Assembly: GCA_938045585.1 (NCBI GenBank)
Contig: CALIAU010000020.1
Span: 122,767-186,766 of the forward strand
Length of the DNA: 64,000 bases
Reading direction: 5' to 3'
DNA from: an uncultured Saprospiraceae bacterium
GTDB lineage: Bacteria > Bacteroidota > Bacteroidia > Chitinophagales > Saprospiraceae
Shown here in pieces: positions 37,460 to 45,270 of the stretch. The position numbers were made by a program, and so were the translations under genes. Each line of letters opens with the position of its first letter. The first letter of the stretch is position 1. The notes under the pieces were generated by a model. The model saw nothing but the letters and a program-made list of their open reading frames with translations. It was not told the origin of the DNA and made no database searches.

Positions 37460-37465
37460 CCCGGC

Positions 37466-38398
37466 TCACCCATAAATACTAACCTCTCTCCTTTCTTGGT
37501 TCCGCATCCCCCTATACATCCCATCACAATTAAAGGGCATGGATATATTCCCTTGGGCATCTATTGCAATGACACCTCCATCCCCCCCAAGATCTAGAAG
37601 TCGTTTCATTACAGATTCATTTGCAGCCTCATCAAGACTGAGTCCCTTGTATTCCATAAGACAGGAAATATCATAGGCCGTAACTCCACGCATAATATAT
37701 TCTCCACTCCCTGTGCAAGAGACCGCGCAGGTTTTGTTATTCGCATAATTTCCTAAGCCTATCAAAGGACTATCACCTATCCGTCCAAATTTTTTATTCG
37801 TCATGCCTCCTGTAGAGGTGGCGGCAGCTAGATTACCATCCATGTCCAGAGCAACTGCTCCTACTGTGCCTAAGTATTTTTTATCCTCCTTCGCATGATC
37901 CAATTGAAAACTATCACTTCCCTTTATCTTTTGCCACTGTGCGTATCTATGATCTACATGAAAATATTCATCAGACTCCATGTCTAACGCATAGGGTTTT
38001 GCAAACTCCATTGCACCCTCTCCCATTAACAACACATGATCAGAGTGTAATAAAACTTTGTGCGCTAATGTAATAGGATTTTTAAAATTACGCACAGCAG
38101 CAACTGCTCCTGCATGTAGAGTCTTACCATCCATAATACTCGCATCCATTTCATGTTCGCCTTTTGCATTGAAGACAGAACCCCTACCTGCATTAAAGAG
38201 GGGACAATTTTCTAATTTTATCACAGCACATTCTACCGCTGCTAAAGATGTTCCTCCCTTCGCAAGAACCGCATAGCCAGCATCCAAAGCTATTTCTAAT
38301 GCTGATCGGTACGCCTGCTCTTTCTCTGCTGTCATCTTTGAGCGCAGTATCGTCCCTGCTCCGCCATGTATTGCTATACCGAATTTTTCTTTGGACAT
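37466..38398 (-). CDS. iaaA: isoaspartyl peptidase/L-asparaginase (Ntn hydrolase)
   Basis: A 310-residue plant-type asparaginase that cleaves itself before a Thr, which becomes the nucleophile. The autocleavage site is G-Thr178-V-G-A-V-A, with SSTGG-like ATSTGGMTNKKFGRIGDSP and the TGSGEYIMR loop downstream, and AIHGGAGTI at the N-terminus. It hydrolyses beta-aspartyl dipeptides and asparagine. Next to cyanophycinase and cyanophycin synthetase it most likely splits beta-Asp-Arg to Asp and Arg. Its ATG is one base after the TAA of ileS, so it is translated from the ileS transcript. No signal peptide: cytoplasmic. Confidence 0.93.
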   Translation of the reverse strand: MSKEKFGIAIHGGAGTILRSKMTAEKEQAYRSALEIALDAGYAVLAKGGTSLAAVECAVIKLENCPLFNAGRGSVFNAKGEHEMDASIMDGKTLHAGAVAAVRNFKNPITLAHKVLLHSDHVLLMGEGAMEFAKPYALDMESDEYFHVDHRYAQWQKIKGSDSFQLDHAKEDKKYLGTVGAVALDMDGNLAAATSTGGMTNKKFGRIGDSPLIGLGNYANNKTCAVSCTGSGEYIMRGVTAYDISCLMEYKGLSLDEAANESVMKRLLDLGGDGGVIAIDAQGNISMPFNCDGMYRGMRNQERREVSIYG

Positions 38399-38399
38399 G

Positions 38400-41300
38400 T
38401 TAAACTTTTTCTATTACAATTTTCACGCTGAGTGCACTGTCTATCTCCAAGGCCTCTGCACTCAGACCTTCTTGTATAATCACATCATCCGCTAATACCT
38501 CATTGCAGATATATTCCTTGTGCGCTAGAGCTGCAGCATTCACTTCTTCGCCTCCATCTAGCCTAACTAGTATTCTATCTACCACATCCAGACCAGAATC
38601 TTTTCTGATGTTCTGAATTCTATTTACCAACTCACGCGCTATCCATTCTGATCGTAAGTCTGGAGAGATATTCACATCAAGAGCAACCGTTATTTCTTTA
38701 TCCTGCGCTACCTGCCATCCCGGAATCTCCTCAGCTAATATTTCAAAATCTTCTAGGCTGAGTTCTACAGGACCATCATCAAATTGCAAAGTATACTTCC
38801 CGTCCTTTTCTATCTGTGCGATATCTTCTTGACCCAGTCCTGCTATCATTCCAGCACCTGCCTTCATGTTTTTACCTAGGCGCTTTCCAAGGGTCTTGAA
38901 ATTGGGTTTAATCTTTTTCTTAAACACCCCTGTTGTATCCGCGATATAGTCAATCTCTTTGACATTCACCTCATGCAGAATAAGTCCCTCTACCCTGCGC
39001 ACATCTTCTTCAAATTTTGAGTCAAGTACGGGTAACATAATTTTCTGTAAGGGTTGACGCACTCTCAACTTATCATTACGTCTCAGAGAAAGTACTAAGG
39101 ATGAGATGCGCTGCGCATAACTCATGCGTCTTTCTAGGTCCTTGTCTATGAGACTTGCATTGGACTTTGGAAAATGTGCTAGGTGCACAGACACATGGTC
39201 TTCGTTTTCTGAAACTCTATTTAGATTTTTATACAACCAGTCAGAAAAGAACGGTGAAATCGGCGCCATTAATTTTGCTACTGTTTTCATACAGGTGTAC
39301 AAGGTTTGATAGGCAGAAATTTTATCCTCACTATAATCTCCTTTCCAGAAACGTCGTCTACACAATCGCACATACCAGTTACTCAAATTATCTTCTACAA
39401 AGCTTTGGATTTTCCGTCCCGCACGTGTAGGTTCATATTCCGCATAATCAAGTTCTACCTCTTGCACTAATGAATTCAATAAGGACAATATCCATCTATC
39501 TATCTCAGGTCGCTTCTCTAAATCAATCTCTTCTTCTGCGTAAGCAAATCCATCAATGTTCGCATAGAGTGCATAGAAGGAATAGGTATTATAAAGGGTG
39601 CCAAAAAACTTACGTCGCACTTCTTCAATACCGTCCACATCAAATTTTAGATTATCCCAGGGGTTGGAATTGGTCATCATGTACCAGCGTGTCGCATCTG
39701 CTCCATACTTTTCCAGTGTTTCAAATGGATCCACACCATTCCCTAAACGCTTAGACATTTTATGTCCATTTTTATCGAGTACCAATCCAGTAGATACCAC
39801 ATTCTTAAAAGCAACACTCTCTTTTACCATAGAGGAGATGGCATGCAGGGTATAAAACCACCCTCTAGTCTGATCCACTCCCTCACTAATAAAGTCTGCA
39901 GGATAGAATGTACCCTCGTCTACCAATTCCTTATTTTCAAATGGATAATGCAACTGCGCAAAGGGCATAGAACCTGAGTCAAACCATACATCGATTAGGT
40001 CTAGTTCTCTCTTCATTTCCTGCCCTGTTTCTGAGACAAGTATTACCTTGTCTATATAAGGCCTATGTAAATCTTCTGGAACTGTTTGGTCTAAACCTAA
40101 CTTTGCATTTGCTTCAGCAATCTCTTTTCCTAATTCTTCTATGGAACCTATACACTTTTCTGCACCGTCTTCTGATCTCCATATCGGCAAAGGAATTCCC
40201 CAGTATCTTGATCGCGATAAATTCCAGTCCAATACATTTTCTAACCAGTTTCCAAATCTTCCTTCTCCCGTAGATTTTGGCTTCCAGTTAATTGTTTTAT
40301 TCAGATCCACCATCTTCTCCTTCACCTCTCTTGCACGTACAAACCAACTATCCAGTGGGTAATACAATATGGGTTTATCCGTACGCCAGCAGTGTGGATA
40401 GTTGTGGCTATACTTCTGCACATTGAACGCCTTGTTCTCCGTCTTCAGTTTGATAGCAATATCAATATCTGTATTTCTGTATTCCTCTCCCTGGTTTTTA
40501 TAATCCTTCACATAGCGTCCTGAAAATTCGCCCACCCCATCTACAAACTTTCCCTGCTTATCTACCAGCGTTAATGCACCCACATTATATCTCTGGGCAA
40601 TACGCATATCATCAGAACCAAACGAAGGTGCACAGTGTACAATTCCTGTTCCATCAGAGGTCGATACAAAATCTCCTAGGCCTACAATAAATGCTTCCCC
40701 CTCTTCAGGCTGCTGATAATCGAGTAGTTGTTCGTACTGGATACGTTCAAACTGCGCTCCCTTATATTCTCCTGTAATCGCGTAGGGTATTTTTTTATCC
40801 TCTGGGGTAAACGCATCAAAATCCAGTTCCGCCTGCTCCGGTTTAAACCACTTCCCTACTAACTCTTTTGCAAGAATTAAATTGACTGGCAATTTCGTGT
40901 AAGGGTTAAATGTTTTTACCCGCACATAATCAATCTTAGCACCCATTGCCAACATCGTATTTGAAGGCAACGTCCATGGTGTTGTCGTCCATGCTATGAT
41001 ATGCACATCTTCCTCACCGATTCCCTCGTATAAGAAATTTGATGTTTCGTTTTTAATCACTTTAAATTGTGCGACCGCAGAAGTATCACTCACATCTTTA
41101 TACGCACCTGGCATATTTAATTCATGCGAACTTAATCCAGTACCTGCCGCAGGTGAGTAAGGCTGTACTGTGTACCCCTTATAAATAAGTCCTTTGTCAT
41201 AGAGGTTTTTTAACAACCACCAGACCGACTCTATATATTCATTTTCAAATGTGATATACGGATTATCCAGATCCACCCAGTAACCCATCTTCACCGTAAT

Positions 41301-41702
41301 ATCATCCCATAGGTTTTTATAACGCATCACCGTTTCCCTACACTTCTTATTATACTCCTCGATACTAATCGTCTTCCCTATGTCCTCCTTGGTAATGCCC
41401 AGCTCTTTTTCCACACTCAACTCTATCGGAAGTCCATGGGTATCCCAGCCGCCTTTTCTCTCTACACGTTTTCCCTGCATCGTCTGAAACCGACAGAAAA
41501 TATCCTTAATCGCACGAGCCATCACATGGTGAATTCCCGGCTTCCCATTCGCAGAAGGCGGTCCCTCATAAAAGACAAAACTATTGTCCTTGGGTCTCTG
41601 ATCCACACTCTTGTTAAACACATCATTATCAGCCCACATTTGCAAGATCTCCTTGTCAATCGCCGGCAGGTCTAGTCCCTTTATTGTTTGATACTTCTTC
41701 AT
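38400..41702 (-). CDS. ileS: isoleucyl-tRNA synthetase
   Basis: A 1100-residue class I aminoacyl-tRNA synthetase that charges tRNA-Ile. The HIGH-type motif is GKPGIHHVMARAIKD near residue 50, the KMSKS motif is KMSKR in GHKMSKRLGNGVDPFETLEK, and the CP1 editing domain contains the WTTTPWTLPSNTMLA and GTGIVHCAPSFGSDD segments. The length and C-terminal layout match the eukaryote-like (type 2) enzyme used by many Bacteroidota, which is generally less sensitive to mupirocin; this last point is knowledge of the family, not shown here. iaaA follows one base downstream. Confidence 0.96.
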   Translation of the reverse strand: MKKYQTIKGLDLPAIDKEILQMWADNDVFNKSVDQRPKDNSFVFYEGPPSANGKPGIHHVMARAIKDIFCRFQTMQGKRVERKGGWDTHGLPIELSVEKELGITKEDIGKTISIEEYNKKCRETVMRYKNLWDDITVKMGYWVDLDNPYITFENEYIESVWWLLKNLYDKGLIYKGYTVQPYSPAAGTGLSSHELNMPGAYKDVSDTSAVAQFKVIKNETSNFLYEGIGEEDVHIIAWTTTPWTLPSNTMLAMGAKIDYVRVKTFNPYTKLPVNLILAKELVGKWFKPEQAELDFDAFTPEDKKIPYAITGEYKGAQFERIQYEQLLDYQQPEEGEAFIVGLGDFVSTSDGTGIVHCAPSFGSDDMRIAQRYNVGALTLVDKQGKFVDGVGEFSGRYVKDYKNQGEEYRNTDIDIAIKLKTENKAFNVQKYSHNYPHCWRTDKPILYYPLDSWFVRAREVKEKMVDLNKTINWKPKSTGEGRFGNWLENVLDWNLSRSRYWGIPLPIWRSEDGAEKCIGSIEELGKEIAEANAKLGLDQTVPEDLHRPYIDKVILVSETGQEMKRELDLIDVWFDSGSMPFAQLHYPFENKELVDEGTFYPADFISEGVDQTRGWFYTLHAISSMVKESVAFKNVVSTGLVLDKNGHKMSKRLGNGVDPFETLEKYGADATRWYMMTNSNPWDNLKFDVDGIEEVRRKFFGTLYNTYSFYALYANIDGFAYAEEEIDLEKRPEIDRWILSLLNSLVQEVELDYAEYEPTRAGRKIQSFVEDNLSNWYVRLCRRRFWKGDYSEDKISAYQTLYTCMKTVAKLMAPISPFFSDWLYKNLNRVSENEDHVSVHLAHFPKSNASLIDKDLERRMSYAQRISSLVLSLRRNDKLRVRQPLQKIMLPVLDSKFEEDVRRVEGLILHEVNVKEIDYIADTTGVFKKKIKPNFKTLGKRLGKNMKAGAGMIAGLGQEDIAQIEKDGKYTLQFDDGPVELSLEDFEILAEEIPGWQVAQDKEITVALDVNISPDLRSEWIARELVNRIQNIRKDSGLDVVDRILVRLDGGEEVNAAALAHKEYICNEVLADDVIIQEGLSAEALEIDSALSVKIVIEKV

Positions 41703-41783
41703 TGCTATTTTACTGGCTGTGAAAATACAGTTTTTTGTCGATTGGGCGAAGGAGTCGGTAGGAAGAGTCAGGAATGAAAGGAC

Positions 41784-41884
41784 TTGGGCGTGCCCCAGCT
41801 ACTCCGTATCTGGGTCGGTCCCTTCCGGGCGCGCTGCTCGCTTGGTCCTAGCGGACTAAAACCCTCCAGGCACCTCACGCGGGA
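41784..41884 (-). repeat. dispersed ~100-bp GGGCGTGCC element, copy C
   Basis: Inverted relative to copies A and B. From TTGGGCGTGCC it runs through GTCGGTCCCTTCCGGGCGCG, CTGCTCGCTTGGTCCTAGCG and ACTAAAACCCTCCAGGCA to CTCACGCGGG. The inner hairpin CCCAGCTAC-TCC-GTATCTGGG has one mismatch. It lies upstream of ileS, between that gene and the divergent 41977 gene. Confidence 0.85.
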
Positions 41885-41976
41885 CTTGGAGTAAGCACCT
41901 AGCGATTCATTTCTATTTTTTGGTTACATTTAAACACTAGGCTGATAAATCCTTCGCTTAGAAAATTAGATTACGT

Positions 41977-42198
41977 ATGTCGAACACAATACCAGAATAC
42001 AGAGTAGTCCCTTTCCGCCCTATACTGACGAAAGACTCTACCTATGGTGATATTGCCGTGCAGGTGCATGAGATAATAAGCCAGTACGTGGCTCAGGGAT
42101 GGGAGTACCTTAGCATTGAAAAAGTAGAGGCTACCATCCAGAATAAAATCACTGGTGATGAACAAACAAATGTACAAGTAATGATTTTCAAAAAGTAA
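41977..42198 (+). CDS. small DUF4177-like protein
   Basis: A 73-residue protein with EYRVVPFRP at the start, a helix VQVHEIISQYVAQGWEYLSI and a final strand VQVMIFKK. The GWEYL-type turn after a helix is the hallmark of small DUF4177-like alpha/beta proteins. Function unknown. It is followed after 28 bases by the 42227 gene on the same strand. Confidence 0.6.
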   Translation: MSNTIPEYRVVPFRPILTKDSTYGDIAVQVHEIISQYVAQGWEYLSIEKVEATIQNKITGDEQTNVQVMIFKK

Positions 42199-42226
42199 AT
42201 GTTTAAGCAATAAACACAGTTTAATT

Positions 42227-42946
42227 ATGGTGCATAAATGGCAAGATATAACAAGCGACTTATACAATAAGATTAAGCCATTAGGTGGTGATATCTATAG
42301 TCGGGTTAGCCGAGACTATATCAGAAATAAGAGGATAGAAGATATCTGGGTAGAGTTTGACATGAATGACTTTATCTACGAGGATCCCTTTTATGGAGAA
42401 CAAAAGTCAACAGCACCTTTTCGGATGAATTTCAGTCTATGGGATTTACTAGGTGATGTGCGTTTAGGTTCTGTTTTACAACTAGAACATAAAACATTTC
42501 ATGGAGGCTCAGAAGCTAAGATTGGTTCATTTTCTAATTCCCTACACTTCACCATCCCTGAAGTTACATTTGGGAAATTAAGCCCAGAGAAAACCATTGC
42601 AATAACACTGACTTACAGTTTAACGAATAGTGATAGTTATGGTATGATGGACGGATCACTTAAAGAGCATATCCAAACATCGGGTAGCTTCAGTACTGTA
42701 TTGAAATGTAAAGAATTACTGGTTCGAAAACCGGATTCTAAAAATATTGATAGTCTTTTAAAAGCAATAGACAAAAAACACTATGATGTAAGTAGAATGT
42801 ATGAGGCCACCGATTTATATTGGTCAAGTCAAAACAATACAAGCTACTATATACCTTTTGCATCAGCAAGCAAGAACTCGCACTCACATACATCCAATGG
42901 TACGAAAAATAAGAAAAGCTGGTGGTCTACGTTTTTCGGAAAATAA
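42227..42946 (+). CDS. hypothetical protein
   Basis: A 239-residue soluble protein I do not recognise. No signal peptide. The middle is beta-rich (FRMNFSLWDLLGDVRLGSVL, SLHFTIPEVTFGKLS, TIAITLTYSLTNSDSY) and the end is Ser/His/Lys-rich (SKNSHSHTSNGTKNKKSWWS). It lies 28 bases after the DUF4177-like gene, so the two may be co-expressed, and converges with the aldolase remnant 5 bases away. Confidence 0.5.
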   Translation: MVHKWQDITSDLYNKIKPLGGDIYSRVSRDYIRNKRIEDIWVEFDMNDFIYEDPFYGEQKSTAPFRMNFSLWDLLGDVRLGSVLQLEHKTFHGGSEAKIGSFSNSLHFTIPEVTFGKLSPEKTIAITLTYSLTNSDSYGMMDGSLKEHIQTSGSFSTVLKCKELLVRKPDSKNIDSLLKAIDKKHYDVSRMYEATDLYWSSQNNTSYYIPFASASKNSHSHTSNGTKNKKSWWSTFFGK

Positions 42947-42951
42947 ATCTG

Positions 42952-43545
42952 CTACTTCCTAATTTCTTTAATAAGAGCTAAGGCGTCAGAAACTTTTTCT
43001 TTCAAGAGGTCAAATCTTTTTTCTTGTACAATCTCCTTAGTAAATAATTTTGAGCCCATACCTACACAAGTTACACCTGCCCCGAACCAAGCAACTAAAT
43101 TTTCTTCTGTTGGCGACACGCCTCCAGTAGGCATTATTTTAGTCCACGGCTGAGGACCACGGATTGCTTTTACAAAACCTGGTCCATAGATACCACCTGG
43201 GAATAGCTTTACTATCTCACAGCCCAATTCTTCTGCTCTACATATTTCACTTAGCGTACCACAGCCAGGTGACCATAGTACTTTTTTTCGATTGCAGGCT
43301 AGGGCGATGTCTTCTCTAAGAACTGGGGTTACTACAAAGTTAGCGCCCATTTGCATATATAAGGCTGCCGTCCCCGCATCTGTAACAGAGCCTACTCCTA
43401 GGATCATTCCTGGAAGCTCCGCTAAGGCATATTTATTTAGATCATTAAAAATCTCGTGTGCAAAATCTCCTCTGTTCGTAAATTCTAACAAACGCGATCC
43501 GCCATCATAACATGCCTTTAATAATTGTTTTGCAAGAGTCCCAGG
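42952..43545 (-). pseudogene. KDPG/KHG aldolase, N-terminally truncated at a deletion
   Basis: The C-terminal about 195 residues of a 2-dehydro-3-deoxyphosphogluconate aldolase, the last step of uronate breakdown (KDPG to pyruvate and glyceraldehyde-3-phosphate). Present are the catalytic Glu in RLLEFTNRGDFAHE, GVGSVTDAGTAALYMQMGAN, the Schiff-base Lys in CEIVKLFPGGIYGPG, and MPTGGVSPTEEN. Missing is the first beta-strand (usual VPVF-type) with the original start. Upstream of about 43545 the sequence is that of a transporter gene in another frame, so the frame opening at 43614 is fortuitous. The missing strand should ruin the barrel, though the active site residues remain. Confidence 0.8.
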
Positions 43546-43892
43546 ATTGACCGAAATATTCCAAAACTTACTACACCTCTTGCTGCAGCATGTGCTACGG
43601 TGGCTAGAGACCATACACCTATCGATAAGGCAAAGCCTAATCGCGTACCTATCCAGTCAAAGATCTTACCGAAGATCGCCTGTCCAAATGCATAGGAAAG
43701 CAAAAACACAATAGAAATGTTTGTGTATAGCTGTTTGTGTCCATCCAAATCAATTTCTGGATATAACTCTTTAAAAATATCTGGCCATAAAATATTGAAC
43801 GAGGTTCTGTCAATATAATTGATGACTGTAGCCAATGCTATAAGAGCTATTACCCACCATCGTAGACCTTTGATTTGTTTATTTGCTCCCAT
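43518..43892 (-). pseudogene. ExuT-type hexuronate MFS transporter, truncated after 3-4 helices
   Basis: The first about 115 residues match the anion:cation/hexuronate branch of the MFS (GLRWWVIALIALATVINYID, then RTSFNILWPDIFKE, AFGQAIFGKIFDWIGTRLGF). After FGIFRSILGL, where homologues continue for another about 300 residues, the frame runs into the aldolase sequence and stops 5 codons later. One deletion therefore removed the transporter C-terminus and the aldolase N-terminus, with the junction at about 43536-43548. The ATG overlaps the last base of the cupin gene stop (TAATG), as in an intact operon. Confidence 0.8.
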
Positions 43893-44269
43893 TATAGATC
43901 AAGCATTTCATGTCCTAAAAAATCTTCTCGCGCAGGGCTAAATACATCAATCAGAATTCCTGGTTTGCGACAAACGCATCCATGCATCTCATTAGGAGGA
44001 ATATAATACGAGTCGCCTTCTTTGATAATGCGTACATCATCACCAATTGTCATTTCAAACTCGCCACTTGCTACATAGGTTACTTGCGAATGATAATGTT
44101 TATGTAATGTTCCTACAGCCCCCATATCAAATTTTGCTTTCACGAGCATAATCTTTCCATCGTATCCCATAATTTGTCTAGAGAGCCCCTCTGCTACTTG
44201 CTCCCAAGGAGTTTCTGTGTCTATCCAATATTCTTTAGTGGGTTTCATCGCGTCATGTAATTCACTCAT
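43892..44269 (-). CDS. kdgF: KdgF-type cupin (unsaturated uronate ring-opening)
   Basis: A 125-residue single-domain cupin. The metal-binding motif 1 is GTLHKHYHSQVTYVASGEFE (His, His, and further Glu/His) and motif 2 is YYIPPNEMHGC. It resembles KdgF, which converts 4,5-unsaturated uronates released from pectin or alginate into the linear keto form. This fits the neighbours, a hexuronate transporter and KDPG aldolase, but both of those are truncated, so KdgF is the only intact enzyme left of the set. It overlaps the upstream remnant by 8 bases. Confidence 0.8.
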   Translation of the reverse strand: MSELHDAMKPTKEYWIDTETPWEQVAEGLSRQIMGYDGKIMLVKAKFDMGAVGTLHKHYHSQVTYVASGEFEMTIGDDVRIIKEGDSYYIPPNEMHGCVCRKPGILIDVFSPAREDFLGHEMLDL

Positions 44270-44785
44270 ATTTTTGATTTTTGTTTTTAATTATATATAG
44301 ACCTTCCCAGTCCAAGCTCTTATTATTTATATTAAGTAAATGCTTTTTTGATGTATCTGCGTCTGCATTTGCAATCGCAATTAAGCAAGAATTTTTCTTT
44401 TTATCATGTAATTCCAGAACAGAATAATTTTCATCATTTATGCACAACATTAAGCTCTTGATAATTGAAATGATATTTGTTAGCGTTTCAGTAACTGGGT
44501 GGTAACTTTCATGGGTTCTATCACTTAAGCAAACAAGAGCTCCCATGCTTGCTTTGTTCTATGAATAAATACTGGGTCATTAGGTAAATTAAAATTGGAT
44601 TCATTTGCTTCACTTCTTCCAAAAACAAATACATCCAAATTTTCAGTTGCACATGTTTAGTACAAAGGTTTATTTTCTTTTAAATGTCATCTGCTTCCTT
44701 TCTGATCAACATATACAAAGCGTGCCGCAACGTTGTCTTTGATAACTCTTCCAGTCGCCTACAGTACCCAAGAGACATTCCTTTG
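44262..44785 (-). pseudogene. frame-broken coding remnants upstream of kdgF
   Basis: A 94-codon open frame (44262-44546; ends SLDWEGLYIIKNKNQ) has no clear start context. Immediately upstream, other frames of the same strand hold protein-like stretches that end in stops: 44525-44656 reads TENLDVFVFGRSEANESNFN and then LPNDPVFIHRTKQAWELLFA, and 44687-44785 includes ATGRVIKDNVAARFVYVDQK. The pieces look like one exported-type protein broken by at least two frameshifts and a small deletion. I cannot name the parent family. Together with the truncated transporter and aldolase it marks the locus as decaying. The alternative, that the 94-codon frame is a genuine small gene, is weaker. Confidence 0.4.
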
Positions 44786-44818
44786 ATTACTTAGCATAGC
44801 ACAGCACAGCACAGCATA

Positions 44819-44851
44819 TATTTGGTTGACCAATTATTGGTTAACCAAATA
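44819..44851. promoter_or_regulatory. double UxuR/ExuR-like (GntR-type) operator
   Basis: A 33-bp palindrome with 16-base arms TATTTGGTTGACCAAT and ATTGGTTAACCAAATA, one mismatch, around a single T. It contains two 12-base sites of the form TTGGT-NN-ACCAA (44822-44833 and 44837-44848), centres 15 bases apart. This is the core of the ExuR/UxuR operators of the FadR-type GntR family that control hexuronate genes. It lies upstream of the uronate remnant operon and is almost certainly its old control site. Confidence 0.65.
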
Positions 44852-45089
44852 TAGTTAAGAATTCTATAAATCCTAGTAACAATCCACTGAATTTCACATT
44901 CAGTTAGAAATATAATTTTGAGCTTTTAGAGCTAAAAAACACAAAATAATATGAAAAAACGCTAAAATATTTGCCTTTGTAACACATTCACTATCAGATT
45001 ATTGACCTCCCTTTGTCAAATATCCGTCATTTTTTAAAGCTGTTTTTAGAAAATAATTTTAACATTTTATGTGGTTCAGTCAAACCCCA

Positions 45090-45234
45090 ACGTAATATAG
45101 ATGTAGTTGTGATTGCAAATGTGCATACAATTACAACCCCAAAAGTCCCTACTAGCGTCTGGACTTAAGAATTATAAAATTTAAGGGTGTTTATGTATTA
45201 AGCTTGAAGGTGTGGTGTCTTCAGGCTTTTTTTT
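45090..45234 (+). ncRNA. possible small RNA ending at an orphan terminator
   Basis: On the + strand there is no gene before the terminator at 45201-45234, yet the preceding bases form a stem (TTGTGATTG at 45107-45115 with CAATTACAA at 45128-45136) and carry TTAAGGGTGTTTAT, the motif seen in the array at 19.1 kb. A short RNA ending here is the simplest explanation. I can place no promoter, so the 5' end given is a guess. Confidence 0.25.
45201..45234 (+). terminator. intrinsic terminator without an upstream gene
   Basis: Stem AGCTTGAAG/CTTCAGGCT (nine pairs, one G-T) with loop GTGTGGTGT, followed by eight T. Direction is +, opposite to all flanking genes. It therefore ends an unannotated + strand transcript, or shields against read-through into the MATE gene's antisense strand. 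Confidence 0.75.
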
Positions 45235-45270
45235 GTCTATTGCCGAAAGCTCCGCGGAAGAATTTCTCAA

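Noticed and set aside
37173-37465. tRNA or small gene between cphB and iaaA
   Set aside because: No cloverleaf or T-loop consensus and no open frame of note; only palindromic repeats are present.
43546-43614. Upstream extension of the aldolase frame to ATG at 43614
   Set aside because: This part reads as transporter sequence in its own frame; the aldolase-frame residues (SHRSTCCSKRCSKFWN) match nothing in the aldolase family.
44801-44820. AGCAC microsatellite (three to four units) beside the operator palindrome
   Set aside because: Too short to call a functional repeat; probably slippage in decaying DNA.
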